Of a stretch of 64,000 nucleotides of DNA, positions 17,231-25,813 are shown piece after piece; the stretch's first letter is position 1; the number at the start of each line of letters is the position of its first letter. Position numbers and translations under genes: made by a program. Origin of the DNA: Streptomyces bikiniensis (GTDB lineage Bacteria; Actinomycetota; Actinomycetes; Streptomycetales; Streptomycetaceae); assembly GCA_000716465.1 (NCBI GenBank), contig JNWL01000022.1:28414-92413 (forward strand). Direction: 5' to 3'. Below the pieces are notes generated by a model, which was not told where the DNA came from, searched no databases, and was given only the letters and a program-made list of their open reading frames with translations.

Positions 17231-20200
17231 CAGTTCGCCCCCTGGTGGCGCAGGGTCACGGCCGGGTCCGTGCGGCGCAGGGCGATCGTGGCGACGATGG
17301 CCAGGGGGAGGGCGGCGACCCCGGCGATCAGCAGGGCGACCCGGCCGACGGGCAGTTCGACCAGCACCGGGGGGACGGGGCGGGCGGCCTGGCCGGTGAG
17401 GACGACGAGGGGGACGACGGCCCGGGCCAGGACGGTGCCGAGTCCGGTGCCGACGAGCAGTCCGATGCCGATGAGCAGCCCCTGTTCGGCGGCGATCAGG
17501 CGGGCCAGGCGCCGCTGCGGCGTGCCGAGCGCCCGCAGCACCCCGAACTCGGCGGACCGCTCCCGCAGCGCGCCGGCCGAGCCGACCGCGAAGCCGACGG
17601 CGGCGAGCGCGGCGGCGGCCGCCGCCACCGCCGTCAGGGCCGCGTCGGGGCCCGCGCCGAGCGGGTCGCCGAGGAGCTCGGCGGCGATCTCGTCGCGTAC
17701 GAGGACCTGCGCCGGGTCCGCGTCGGGGCGGGCCCGCAGGGCCGCGGCGACCTCGGCCGTCCGCCCGGGGGCGGTGGTCAGCCACCACTCGGTGGCCGGC
17801 AGGGACGCGGTCCCGTCGCCGGTCCCGGCCAGGTAGCCGTTGACGGCGGCCAGGTCGAGGAGGACCGCGCCGCCGTCCGCGGACGCGGCGGCGGACGGGT
17901 CGGCGGCCGTCCGGGCGCCCGGCCCGGTGGTCGGCAGCTCCTCGACGACCCGGTCGACGGAGACGGGGACGCGCAGGCCGCCGACGGTGACCGCGACGGT
18001 GTCGCCGGGCTTGGCGCCGGTCGCCGCCATGAAGGCCCCGGTGGCCACGGCGGGCAGCCGCTCGGGCGGCTTCGACGCGGGGGCCCCGAGGCGCAGGGCG
18101 TACTCCTCCGGCACCGCGTGGAGATCGCCGGCCGCCGGACCCCGCGCCTCGAACGAGACGGAGTACGGCGCGGGGCCGCCGCCGGGTGCGGGCCGACCGG
18201 GCCCGCCGGCCGCCGCGCGGCTCGTCCCGCCCTCGCCGCTCTCGGTCTGCTCGATCTCGGACGACCAGCCGGCCAGGACCTCCGCGGGCGCGTGCGTCCG
18301 CGTCCCGCCGTCCGCCCCGGTGGCGGTCAGCCCCTCGACGCGGACGGTCCGGTTGTGGCGCGGGCCCTTGGCGATCCCGCCGTCGAACTCCAGGCCGGTG
18401 AGCGTGAGCAGCCCGCCGGAGCCCCGGCCGCCGTCGGCGCCGGGCGCGGCGGTGAGGGCGCCGAGGTCGAGGGACAGCCGGTGGACGCGGTCGTCGGAGG
18501 GCAGCGAGCCCAGGGCCTGCCGGTACGGGACGCCGCTCGGGTCCTCCAGGACGGCCGTGACCCGGGAGGGCCCGCTGCCCGCCGGCGCGGCGGCCCGCAG
18601 GTCGGCGGCGAGCGCCCGGCTCCCGGCGGGCAGCGCGAGCCCGGGGCGCGGCCCGGGCTTCGGGGCCAGCGGGGCGAGCAGCGACGGGGCCGTGGTCCCG
18701 GCGAGGTCGGGGCGCAGCAGCATCCCGCCCGCGGCGTCGCGGGTGTCCACGGCGAGGACGGTGGCGCTCCGGCCGGACGCGTCCGTGTCGGTGCGGTGCA
18801 CGGGCGCCACGGCCGTGACGCCCGGCACGGCGCCCAGACGCTCGGTCCGCGTGGGCTCGCCGGGACCGGGACTCAGGACCCGGATGTCCGTACCGGCCCG
18901 GAAGTCGGCCTGGTCGTGCTGCGAGCGCTCCCACGAACCGCTCTGCCCGACGGCCAGCATGCCCATCGCCACGGCGAGCACGAGCAGGAGGACGGGGCCC
19001 GCGCCCCGCAGCGGGCGGCGGCTGAACTGCCAGCCCGCGAGGGCGGCGGAGAGCCCGCGCCCGCCGGCCGCCCGCCGCTCGGCCAGCCGGGCGGCGGGCG
19101 GCAGCAGCCGCAGCGTCAGGACGGTCCCGGCGAGCAGGGCGAGGGCGGGCGCGGCGACGAGCACCGGATCGACGGAGCCCCCGCCGCCCCCGTCCGCGCC
19201 GAGGGTGCCGCCCGCCGCGGCCGGCCGCTGGAGCTGCCAGTACGCGACGGCGGCGACGGCGAGCAGCCCGAGGTCCGCCCCGGCCCGCACCGCGCCGGGC
19301 AGCGACGCCGAGCGGGCCTCGCGCAACGGGACGGCCGCGCCGTCCCCGGCGGCGAGCGCGGGCGCCACGACGGCCGCCGCGCAGCACAGCGCCACCACGG
19401 CGGCGACCAGCCACACCCCGGGCGAGGGCGAGGTGTCGAGCCGCACGCCCAGCGAGGAGAGCGCGGACCGCTCGGCGAAGAGCCGGGTCAGCGGCCCGGA
19501 CAGGAGCGGGGCCGCGACCGCCGCGGGCAGGGCGAGCAGCAGCGCCTCGGCGGCGGCGAGGCCGGCGATCCGGCGCCGCGAGGCACCGCGCGCCCGCAGC
19601 AGGGCCGTCTCGCCGGAGCGCTCGGTGCTGAGCAGCCGGGCGACGAGCAGCAGCGCGTACGCGGCGAGCAGCACCAGCTGCACGGCGACGATCAGGAGGG
19701 TGGAGCGGGAGACGAGCAGCGCCCGCCCGGTCTGGTCGAGGACGGCCGGCAGCCCGGTGGAGGCCGAGACCGTCGCGCCGAACGCGGCCCGGTTCTCGGC
19801 CAGGGCCTTCGGGCCCTCGGTCGCGGCGGCGCGCAGCGCGTCCATCCGGTCCGTGGTGAAGCCGGTGAAGTCGGCGGTGCCGAGCCAGGAGGTGTCGCCG
19901 GGCGCCAGGGCACCGGAGGCGAGGACGGCCGGGTCGGTGAGCAGCGGCCCGTACGTCGTGAACGACACCGTCCGCACGCCGCGGCCGCCGGCCGGGTCGA
20001 GCCGCCAGTACGGGTCGGTGGTGTCGACGGGCCGGTAGACGCCGGTGATCCGGGCCCTCACCCGCCGTTCGGTGAGCCGGTCGGTGAGGTCGAGCAGGGT
20101 GCCGGGGCCGGCCTTCAGGCGCCGGGCCGCCTCCTCGGGCAGCGCCGTCTCGACCACGCCGCCGGTCCGGGCGGCCGAGGGCCAGGAGCCCCGGACGAGG

Positions 20201-20592
20201 GAGAGCCGCGAGCGGTCGAGCGCCGCGAAGTGGGTGAGGTCGGGCTCGCCCTCGCGGGCGGCGGCCGGCCGGAGGCTCCGGGGCAGGGCGTACGGCCCCG
20301 AGCTTTCGAGCCGCCGCACGGTCACCGGCAGCCCGTCGAAGGACGCCCGCGTCCCGTCGCGCACGGCGGCGTCGGCGCCGGCCCGCTTCTCGGCGGGCAC
20401 CCGGCCGCTCACGAGCAGCGAGGCGGCGGCCGCGGACCGGCCCCGCAGGCCCGCCTGGAGCGCGGCGTCCCCGATGGAACCGGAGAAGGCGGCGAGGGTG
20501 GCGAGGACGGTGGTGGTCAGGAGCACGGCGAGCAGCGCGGCGGCGAGCAGCAGCCGGTGCGCCCCGACACGCAGAAATACGAACCCCGTCAC
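17230..20592 (-). CDS. FtsX-like ABC permease, first gene of the operon
   Basis: 1120 residues. TM1 at ~12-35 (RLLLAAALLAVLLTTTVLATLAAF) is followed by a ~260-residue extracytoplasmic domain. Then come helices around LLIVAVQLVLLAAYALLLVA, AALLLALPAAVAAPLL, WLVAAVVALCCAAAVVAPAL, GLLAVAAVAYW, VLVAAPALALLAGTVL and VLLLVLAVAMGMLAVG. A second large external domain follows, then three C-terminal helices ending near VALLIAGVAALPLAIVATIAL. This is the same 10-TM double FtsX architecture as the downstream permease, so the pair probably forms a heterodimer with one ATPase. The start is GTG 20592, just ahead of TM1 and preceded by a G-rich SD. The longer open frame upstream has no coding character. Confidence 0.86.
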   Translation of the reverse strand: MTGFVFLRVGAHRLLLAAALLAVLLTTTVLATLAAFSGSIGDAALQAGLRGRSAAAASLLVSGRVPAEKRAGADAAVRDGTRASFDGLPVTVRRLESSGPYALPRSLRPAAAREGEPDLTHFAALDRSRLSLVRGSWPSAARTGGVVETALPEEAARRLKAGPGTLLDLTDRLTERRVRARITGVYRPVDTTDPYWRLDPAGGRGVRTVSFTTYGPLLTDPAVLASGALAPGDTSWLGTADFTGFTTDRMDALRAAATEGPKALAENRAAFGATVSASTGLPAVLDQTGRALLVSRSTLLIVAVQLVLLAAYALLLVARLLSTERSGETALLRARGASRRRIAGLAAAEALLLALPAAVAAPLLSGPLTRLFAERSALSSLGVRLDTSPSPGVWLVAAVVALCCAAAVVAPALAAGDGAAVPLREARSASLPGAVRAGADLGLLAVAAVAYWQLQRPAAAGGTLGADGGGGGSVDPVLVAAPALALLAGTVLTLRLLPPAARLAERRAAGGRGLSAALAGWQFSRRPLRGAGPVLLLVLAVAMGMLAVGQSGSWERSQHDQADFRAGTDIRVLSPGPGEPTRTERLGAVPGVTAVAPVHRTDTDASGRSATVLAVDTRDAAGGMLLRPDLAGTTAPSLLAPLAPKPGPRPGLALPAGSRALAADLRAAAPAGSGPSRVTAVLEDPSGVPYRQALGSLPSDDRVHRLSLDLGALTAAPGADGGRGSGGLLTLTGLEFDGGIAKGPRHNRTVRVEGLTATGADGGTRTHAPAEVLAGWSSEIEQTESGEGGTSRAAAGGPGRPAPGGGPAPYSVSFEARGPAAGDLHAVPEEYALRLGAPASKPPERLPAVATGAFMAATGAKPGDTVAVTVGGLRVPVSVDRVVEELPTTGPGARTAADPSAAASADGGAVLLDLAAVNGYLAGTGDGTASLPATEWWLTTAPGRTAEVAAALRARPDADPAQVLVRDEIAAELLGDPLGAGPDAALTAVAAAAAALAAVGFAVGSAGALRERSAEFGVLRALGTPQRRLARLIAAEQGLLIGIGLLVGTGLGTVLARAVVPLVVLTGQAARPVPPVLVELPVGRVALLIAGVAALPLAIVATIALRRTDPAVTLRHQGAN

Positions 20593-21137
20593 CCGTCCCC
20601 CTGGCCGCCCTGATCGCGGTGCGCGCGTCGAACGCTCTCCGAACGCCCCTGAAACTCCCCCCCCGGATGCTTTCAGAACGCACGTACGGCTGGAAACCGC
20701 TTGCGGGCCCACCTTGACGCGATCGTGACCGTTATCCGGTGCCCCGACTCCGGAATGTGCCCTTCCGTACGCGGGGGCTGCCCGGACGTGCCCCCGGCGC
20801 TGCCCGTACGCACCTGGCGCCCGCCCCGCCGCGCGGACAGGCGCGCAGCGGCCCGAGCGCGGCGAGCGCCCGGCAGGTGCCGACGAGCACGGGGGCCGGG
20901 CGGCGGCGGGCCCGCCGGGGGACGCGGCGGTGCGACCGCCCGTACGGCCGTCCGTACGACCGTCCCCGTGCCCGGTTTCCACGATCCTCAGGGTGAGGTC
21001 GTCCGGGCCGAGGCCCGCCAGGAAGCGGGTCGCCCCGGCGGGGCGGGGCACGCCGCCGCCCTGCTGACCGGAACATGCCGCCGTACGACGCGAATCGTGC
21101 GGACCGGAGGGCGGGGGGGAGGGGGGGAGGGGCGGGG
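20593..21137. other. Non-coding gap upstream of the FtsX permease operon
   Basis: This 545-base gap lies between the 3' end of the globin gene and the permease start. Several overlapping open frames exist but all are Arg/Pro/Gly shadows. The half near the permease (20630-20760) is less G+C-rich and is the likely promoter region, but no clear -35/-10 pair is evident. A G-rich tract at 21109-21136 (runs of 7, 7 and 4 G) abuts the globin stop codon. Confidence 0.55.
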
Positions 21138-21542
21138 TCAGCCCGCCGTGTTCACCATCGAGGCGGCGGCGTAGGTGAAGTACCGCCAGAGTTCCGCCTC
21201 GTACGCGGGCGCGAGGTCCAGCTCGTCCAGGGCGGTCCGCATGTGGCGGAGCCAGGCGTCGTGGGCGGCCCGGTCGACGGCGAACGGGGCGTGGCGCATG
21301 CGGAGGCGGGGGTGGCCCCGGCGGTCGCTGTAGGTGCGGGGCCCGCCCCAGTACTGGATCAGGAAGAGGGCGAAGCGCTCCTCGGCGGGGCCGAGGTCCT
21401 CCTCGGGGTACATCGGGCGCAGCAGCGGGTCCTCCGCGACGCCTTCGTAGAAGCGGCGGACGAGACGGCGGAACGTCTCCTCGCCGCCGACCTGCTCGTA
21501 GAAGGTCCGCTCCTGTGCCGTTTCCCCGGGAATCTCGCTCAC
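21138..21542 (-). CDS. glbO: Group II truncated hemoglobin (trHbO-like)
   Basis: 134 residues, about the length of mycobacterial GlbO. The N-terminus TFYEQVGGEETFRRLVRRFYEGVAED matches the A/B-helix region of truncated globins. LRPMYPEEDLGPAEERFALFLIQYWGGP holds the CD/E region with the Tyr/Trp distal residues. HPRLRMRHAPF includes the proximal His, and AHDAWLRHM contains the conserved G8 Trp of group II. It is a haem protein for O2/NO chemistry. It lies downstream of, and on the same strand as, the FHA-vWA-PP2C-kinase cluster (73-base gap) and may be co-transcribed. Confidence 0.92.
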   Translation of the reverse strand: MSEIPGETAQERTFYEQVGGEETFRRLVRRFYEGVAEDPLLRPMYPEEDLGPAEERFALFLIQYWGGPRTYSDRRGHPRLRMRHAPFAVDRAAHDAWLRHMRTALDELDLAPAYEAELWRYFTYAAASMVNTAG

Positions 21543-21614
21543 CGCTCCATCGTCTCAGATGCCCCGACCGAGGACCGGAGGCCTAAGACCCCCGGCCCCC
21601 GCCCCTCCGCGGGG

Positions 21615-22976
21615 TCAGCCCCGGCGGATCGTGATCGTGGTCCAGGCGCCGACGTGCACCCGGTCGCCGTCCTGGAGCTGGACGGGGACGTAGGGCTGGA
21701 TCGGCTCCTCACCGCCGTTGATCGTGGTGCCGTTGGTGGAGTTCTGGTCCACCACCGCCCACGAGCCGTCCGGCTGCTGCACCAGGACCGCGTGCTGGTG
21801 CGAGACGCCCGGGTCCTCCGGCGGCACCGACAGGTCGATGTCGGGGGACTCGCCGGTGGAGTGCCGGCGGCGGCCGATGGAGACCTGGTTGCCCTGGAGC
21901 GGCAGGTGCTTGTCCGGGGAGTACGCGGGCAGGTTCAGGCCCGTGGCCTCCGGGCCGCTGCGCTGCATCATCGCCATGAAGTACGCGCGGTCCGGACCGA
22001 TGACCGCGCTCCAGCTCCGGGGCGCCTCCGGCGCATGGAACTGCTGCGGCGGCCCCTGGTGCTGCTGCGGGGGCGGCTGGGGTGCCTGGTGCTGCTGCGG
22101 CGGGGGCCCCTGGTGTGCGGGGGGCTGCGGCGGGCCCTGGTGCGCGGGAGCCTGCGGGGGCTGGTGCTGCGACGGCGGCGGCAGGAGCCAGTCGTCGTCC
22201 GCGCGCGGCTGCGGCGGCGCGGGGGGCGCCGGGGCCTGGGCGGGCGCCTGGGCCGGTGCCTGGAGGTACGCGGGGGGCGCCGACTGGTGCTGCTGGGGGG
22301 CCTGGTGCTGCTGCTGCCCCGGCGGCTGCTGGGGCGCCTGCTGCTGTCCCGGCGGCTGCGGCGGCCCCTGGTGCTGCTGCGGGCGCTGCGGCGGGGACTG
22401 GTGGTGGGTGGGCTCGGCGCCGAGCGGCTCCGCCGGCCGGTTCACCTGCGAGGGCCGCGAGCCCTGGTACCCGAACGGGTCCTGCTGCTGCGGCGCCTGC
22501 GGGGCGCCCGGCGGCGGGGTCTGGAAGCCCGGCGGCAGGTTCAGGCCGGGCGGGGGCCCGGGCTGCCGCGGCGGAAGGTTGGCCGGGGCCACCGGCGTGT
22601 ACGAGGTCGCCGTGTTCGTGAGGAAGTTCCAGCGGCACTCCTCGCAGAACGGCGCCATGTGCTCACGCGGCGTGCGGCACTGCGGGCAGAGCTCCGCCTG
22701 GGCCGTGGCGTTCGGGTCGCCACCGGGACCGAAGCCGCCGGGAGCGCTCGGCGGGGGACCGGCCGGAGGCAGGCCGGGACCGCCGGGACCGCCCGGGCCG
22801 CCAGGGCCATGGGGTCCACCCGGGCCGCCGGGGCCGGGGTATCCGTACGCGGGGGGCGGCGGCGGGGGAGACGGCGGTACGGCACCCGTCGGCGCGCCCG
22901 CCGCGGCCATGCGATGGCCGCAGACCTCGCACCAGTCGTCGGAGACCGACTGGTGTCCGTTCGGGCAGGTCGGCAT
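21615..22976 (-). CDS. FHA-domain protein with two zinc-ribbon motifs and a Pro/Gln-rich linker
   Basis: 453 residues. N-terminus: zinc-ribbon-like CPNG...CEVCG at ~3-20. A Pro/Gly-rich stretch follows, then a second cluster CPQC...CEEC near residue 100. Residues ~130-330 are a Pro/Gln/His-rich disordered linker. The C-terminal ~110 residues are a forkhead-associated phosphothreonine-binding domain: IGRRRHS, the GVSHQHAVL core with Ser/His ligand residues, and STNGTTING. It should bind phosphothreonine on partners, most simply products of the PknG-type kinase encoded three genes upstream. It differs from mycobacterial GarA in order, because the FHA is C-terminal and no ETTS phospho-site is seen. 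ATG 22976 gives the first zinc ribbon intact. Confidence 0.9.
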   Translation of the reverse strand: MPTCPNGHQSVSDDWCEVCGHRMAAAGAPTGAVPPSPPPPPPAYGYPGPGGPGGPHGPGGPGGPGGPGLPPAGPPPSAPGGFGPGGDPNATAQAELCPQCRTPREHMAPFCEECRWNFLTNTATSYTPVAPANLPPRQPGPPPGLNLPPGFQTPPPGAPQAPQQQDPFGYQGSRPSQVNRPAEPLGAEPTHHQSPPQRPQQHQGPPQPPGQQQAPQQPPGQQQHQAPQQHQSAPPAYLQAPAQAPAQAPAPPAPPQPRADDDWLLPPPSQHQPPQAPAHQGPPQPPAHQGPPPQQHQAPQPPPQQHQGPPQQFHAPEAPRSWSAVIGPDRAYFMAMMQRSGPEATGLNLPAYSPDKHLPLQGNQVSIGRRRHSTGESPDIDLSVPPEDPGVSHQHAVLVQQPDGSWAVVDQNSTNGTTINGGEEPIQPYVPVQLQDGDRVHVGAWTTITIRRG

Positions 22977-23017
22977 GTCGGTGCTTCCCCCTCTCGTCGT
23001 CCGGCCCGGTGACCGGG

Positions 23018-24334
23018 CTACCTCTTGACGCGAACGGTCTTCGTGGAGCGGGTCTCGAGTGTCATCTCGTCCGCTTCGGCGACCTTCGCCTTCAAACGCA
23101 CAGTACCCGCCACCGCGTCGACCACGTCGACCACCTTCGAAAGCAGTTTCGCCGTATCGGCATTGCCGGAGGCCGCCGCGAGCTGCACGGCACGGCCCAG
23201 TTTGGCCGTCGCGCCGTCGTGATCGCCCGATTTGCGGGCATCCAGACCCGCCTGGATGGCGTCCGCCAGTTCGGCCTGACCCGTGTAGTGCGCCACCTGC
23301 GGGTTGATCGACGTCGACATCGACAGGTCGTCCGTCCACACCGCCCGTACCAGCCCTTGAGACAGCGGGCGCGGATCGCCGCCCGCCGGGTCCGGGGCGA
23401 TCAGGGAGACCCGGGCGGCCAGCATCTCCTGGCCGACCGCGGCCCGCGGCACCCGCACGCTCACGTGGTAGTCGCGGGACTCGTCGCCCCACGAGCCCGT
23501 CGGATAGTCCCCGGCGCGCGGCCCCGCCTCCGTGCGCCGCCCGGTGAGGTCCTCGACCGTCGGCGCCACCTGCTTCACGAAGGCGATCTCCACCCCGACC
23601 GGGGTCCACAGGCGCAGCGCCACGTCCGCCACGCCCTTGCCCATCACCTGCTCCATCATCGCCGTGAAGTCGGCCGTGAGGCCGGCCGGGTCGGCGACGA
23701 TGTCGGCGGTGCCCAGGAGCGCCGAGGCGATCCCGGTGACCTCCTTGACCTCCCAGTCGGTGCCGACCCCGCGCGCGTCGCAGGTGAACCGGCCCGCGCA
23801 GGCGTCGAGCGCGGCCCGCAGCGCCCCCGGGGACTCGTGCTCGTTGCGCCCGTCGGTGAGCAGGACGCCGTGCCGGATGGCGAGGTCGGTGGAGGAGAGC
23901 AGCCGGTCCGCGAGGCGCAGCCAGGTGCCGATCGCCGTGCCGCCGCTCGCGGTGAGCCGGCGCAGCGCCTCCTTGGCCTCGGCCCGGGTGCGGGCGTCGG
24001 CGACGGCGAGCCGCCCGTTCCCCGGGTAGACCTCCTTCGCCACGTGCGTGCCGGCGACGACGGCGAAGGAGGTGCCGTCGCGCAGGGTGTCGACGGCGGC
24101 GGCCGTCGCCTCCCGCGCCCCGCGCATCTTGGCGGCCGGGTAGTCCATCGAGCCGGAGCAGTCGACCATGATCACCACGCCGGCCGCGCCGTGGGCGCCC
24201 GCGCCGACGGCGCCGCCGCCGGTCGAGGTGACCGTGACGATCGCGTTGACGTCCCGGCCGCCCTCCGGCAGGAACTCGTTCTGGTACACGTCCACCGAGA
24301 ACCGGGGCACGCTCGGCTTGGAGAAGTTCGCCAT
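23018..24334 (-). CDS. von Willebrand factor A domain protein (TerY-like context)
   Basis: 438 residues, cytosolic. The vWA domain spans ~45-240 with an intact MIDAS start: DCSGSM, D58-S60-S62. Later Thr and Asp positions (TDGRNEHES) complete the metal site. The C-terminal ~200 residues are a beta-rich plus helical region, not recognised. ATG 24334 (MANFSKP) is preferred: GAGGAG precedes it at 8 bases and homologues begin FSVDVYQNEFLPEGG nearby. The open frame begins 45 bases earlier. It sits between the PP2C phosphatase and the FHA protein, so it belongs to the kinase-signalling cluster, where vWA proteins act as metal-dependent protein-binding adaptors. Confidence 0.88.
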   Translation of the reverse strand: MANFSKPSVPRFSVDVYQNEFLPEGGRDVNAIVTVTSTGGGAVGAGAHGAAGVVIMVDCSGSMDYPAAKMRGAREATAAAVDTLRDGTSFAVVAGTHVAKEVYPGNGRLAVADARTRAEAKEALRRLTASGGTAIGTWLRLADRLLSSTDLAIRHGVLLTDGRNEHESPGALRAALDACAGRFTCDARGVGTDWEVKEVTGIASALLGTADIVADPAGLTADFTAMMEQVMGKGVADVALRLWTPVGVEIAFVKQVAPTVEDLTGRRTEAGPRAGDYPTGSWGDESRDYHVSVRVPRAAVGQEMLAARVSLIAPDPAGGDPRPLSQGLVRAVWTDDLSMSTSINPQVAHYTGQAELADAIQAGLDARKSGDHDGATAKLGRAVQLAAASGNADTAKLLSKVVDVVDAVAGTVRLKAKVAEADEMTLETRSTKTVRVKR

Positions 24335-24386
24335 CAGTTCGGCTCCTCGGGCAACGGCGACGGGACAACGGCGGTGCAACAGCTAC

Positions 24387-24417
<31 letters not shown>

Positions 24418-24443
24418 GGGGGAAGGACGGGGCCGGTGAACGC

Positions 24444-25811
24444 TCAGGCGGATCCTGCCCCTTGCGGGGGGACGGCGAACGGGACGAGCGCGACCGTGAT
24501 GTTGTCGTGCCCCCCGCCGTCGAGGGCGTGCCCGACCAGGACCCGGGCGCCGTGCAGCGGGTGGTCCGCCGCGTCGGCCGGGACGACCCGCGCCATGTCC
24601 GCGGGGTCCTCCGCGTAGTTCCACAGGCCGTCCGTGCAGACCACCACCACGCCGGAGCGGTCCGGCTTGAACGCGACCGTGTGCGGGTCCAGTTCGTACG
24701 CGTCGGCGCCGAGCCAGCCGGTGATCGCGTGGGCGCGCTCGTCCGCGTACGCCTCGGCCTCGTTCATCAGGCCCGCCGCGACCATCTGCGCGGCCCACGA
24801 GTCGTCCTCGGTGAGCCGGGCGGCCGGGGCGGTCCGGTCGTCGGGCACCCAGTAGGCGCGGCTGTCGCCGACCCAGCCGACGACGAGCAGGCCATCCGCG
24901 ACGACGGAGCCGACGATGGTGCACGCGGGCGCGTTGCGCTGGGGCTCACCGTCGGCCGCCTTCTCCGCGAGGGAGTTGACGGCCTCGGAGGCGGCGACGA
25001 TCGCCTCGTGCATGGCCTGCTGCGGGTGCGTGCCGCGGGGCAGCGCGGCGCACAGCGCGGCCCCGGCCGCCTCCGCGGCGGCGGCGGAGGCCTCGTCGGG
25101 GCGGGTCGCCGAGGAGACGCCGTCGCAGACGACGGCCAGGGTGGCGGGGGAGCCGTCGGGCAGGGTGGTCGCGGAGACCGCGAACGCGTCCTCGTTGCGG
25201 TGGTGGCGCAGCCCCCGGTCGCTGACGGCGGCCACGCCGCCGAACTCCCGCTCCATGTGGTCGCGCTCGCGGGGCTGCGCGTGCCCGCAGTTCTCGCAGT
25301 AACCGTCGGTGTCCACCCGCCCGGCCCGGCAGGCCACGCAGAGCCCGGCACCGTGCGCCGCCCCCGTCACCGCCTCGGGAACCGGTACGGAAGCCGGAGC
25401 CGGCACCGGGTCGTCGACCCGTACGGCCGCCCGGGGATCGGGCGCCGCCAGCTCGAAGTCCCCGGTGGCGGCGGGGCCGGGAGCGGCGGGACCGGGGTCG
25501 GCGGGACCGGCGGCGGGGGCGGCGGGAGCCGCGCCGTCCGCCGGCAGGTCGTGGCCGCCCGAGTCGGTGCCCGGCAGGTCGCCGGGGTGCTGGGTCATGG
25601 TCGAGAGCGAACCGGGCTCGCGCGGCGGGGCGTCCGGCCAGTTCACGGGCGTGCCGATCGCCACGGTCGGGCGGTCGGGGCCCTCCCCGGCGGCCGGTGC
25701 GGCCGACAGGTCGTAACCGCACGCCCCGCAGAACCGGTCACCCGAATCCAGCGGCTCCGCGCAGCCCGGGCAGGCGGCGAGTCCGTGCGACGGCTTCGGC
25801 TTCTGGGACAT
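24444..25811 (-). CDS. PP2C-family Ser/Thr protein phosphatase with two zinc-ribbon motifs
   Basis: 455 residues. Two CxxC pairs near the N-terminus (CPGC...CGAC, ~15-35) form a first zinc ribbon. After a Pro/Ala-rich linker a second (CVAC...CENC) lies at ~160-182. The PP2C domain runs ~190-450: SDRGLRHHRNEDAF and LAVVCDGVSS carry the metal-binding Asp residues, GDSRAYW and TDGLWNY follow, and GHDNITVALVPF holds the last Asp. The motifs look catalytically complete. ATG 25811 lies 2 bases downstream of the kinase stop, so it is co-translated with the PknG-type kinase and presumably reverses its phosphorylation. No membrane helix. Confidence 0.92.
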   Translation of the reverse strand: MSQKPKPSHGLAACPGCAEPLDSGDRFCGACGYDLSAAPAAGEGPDRPTVAIGTPVNWPDAPPREPGSLSTMTQHPGDLPGTDSGGHDLPADGAAPAAPAAGPADPGPAAPGPAATGDFELAAPDPRAAVRVDDPVPAPASVPVPEAVTGAAHGAGLCVACRAGRVDTDGYCENCGHAQPRERDHMEREFGGVAAVSDRGLRHHRNEDAFAVSATTLPDGSPATLAVVCDGVSSATRPDEASAAAAEAAGAALCAALPRGTHPQQAMHEAIVAASEAVNSLAEKAADGEPQRNAPACTIVGSVVADGLLVVGWVGDSRAYWVPDDRTAPAARLTEDDSWAAQMVAAGLMNEAEAYADERAHAITGWLGADAYELDPHTVAFKPDRSGVVVVCTDGLWNYAEDPADMARVVPADAADHPLHGARVLVGHALDGGGHDNITVALVPFAVPPQGAGSA

Positions 25812-25813
25812 CC

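Noticed and set aside
16453..20613. Plus-strand open frame of 1386 codons
   Set aside because: It is antisense to the two permeases and shows low-complexity Gly/Arg/Ala content with no recognisable fold.
13661..20683. A single open frame of 2340 codons on the minus strand across both permeases
   Set aside because: The part upstream of 17230 is an Arg/Pro/Gly shadow of the first permease gene in another frame. The real junction is the TGATG overlap at 17230-17232, which gives two normal-sized permeases.
20593..21137. A gene between the globin and the first permease
   Set aside because: All frames there are Arg/Pro-rich shadows and none has an SD or recognisable motif.
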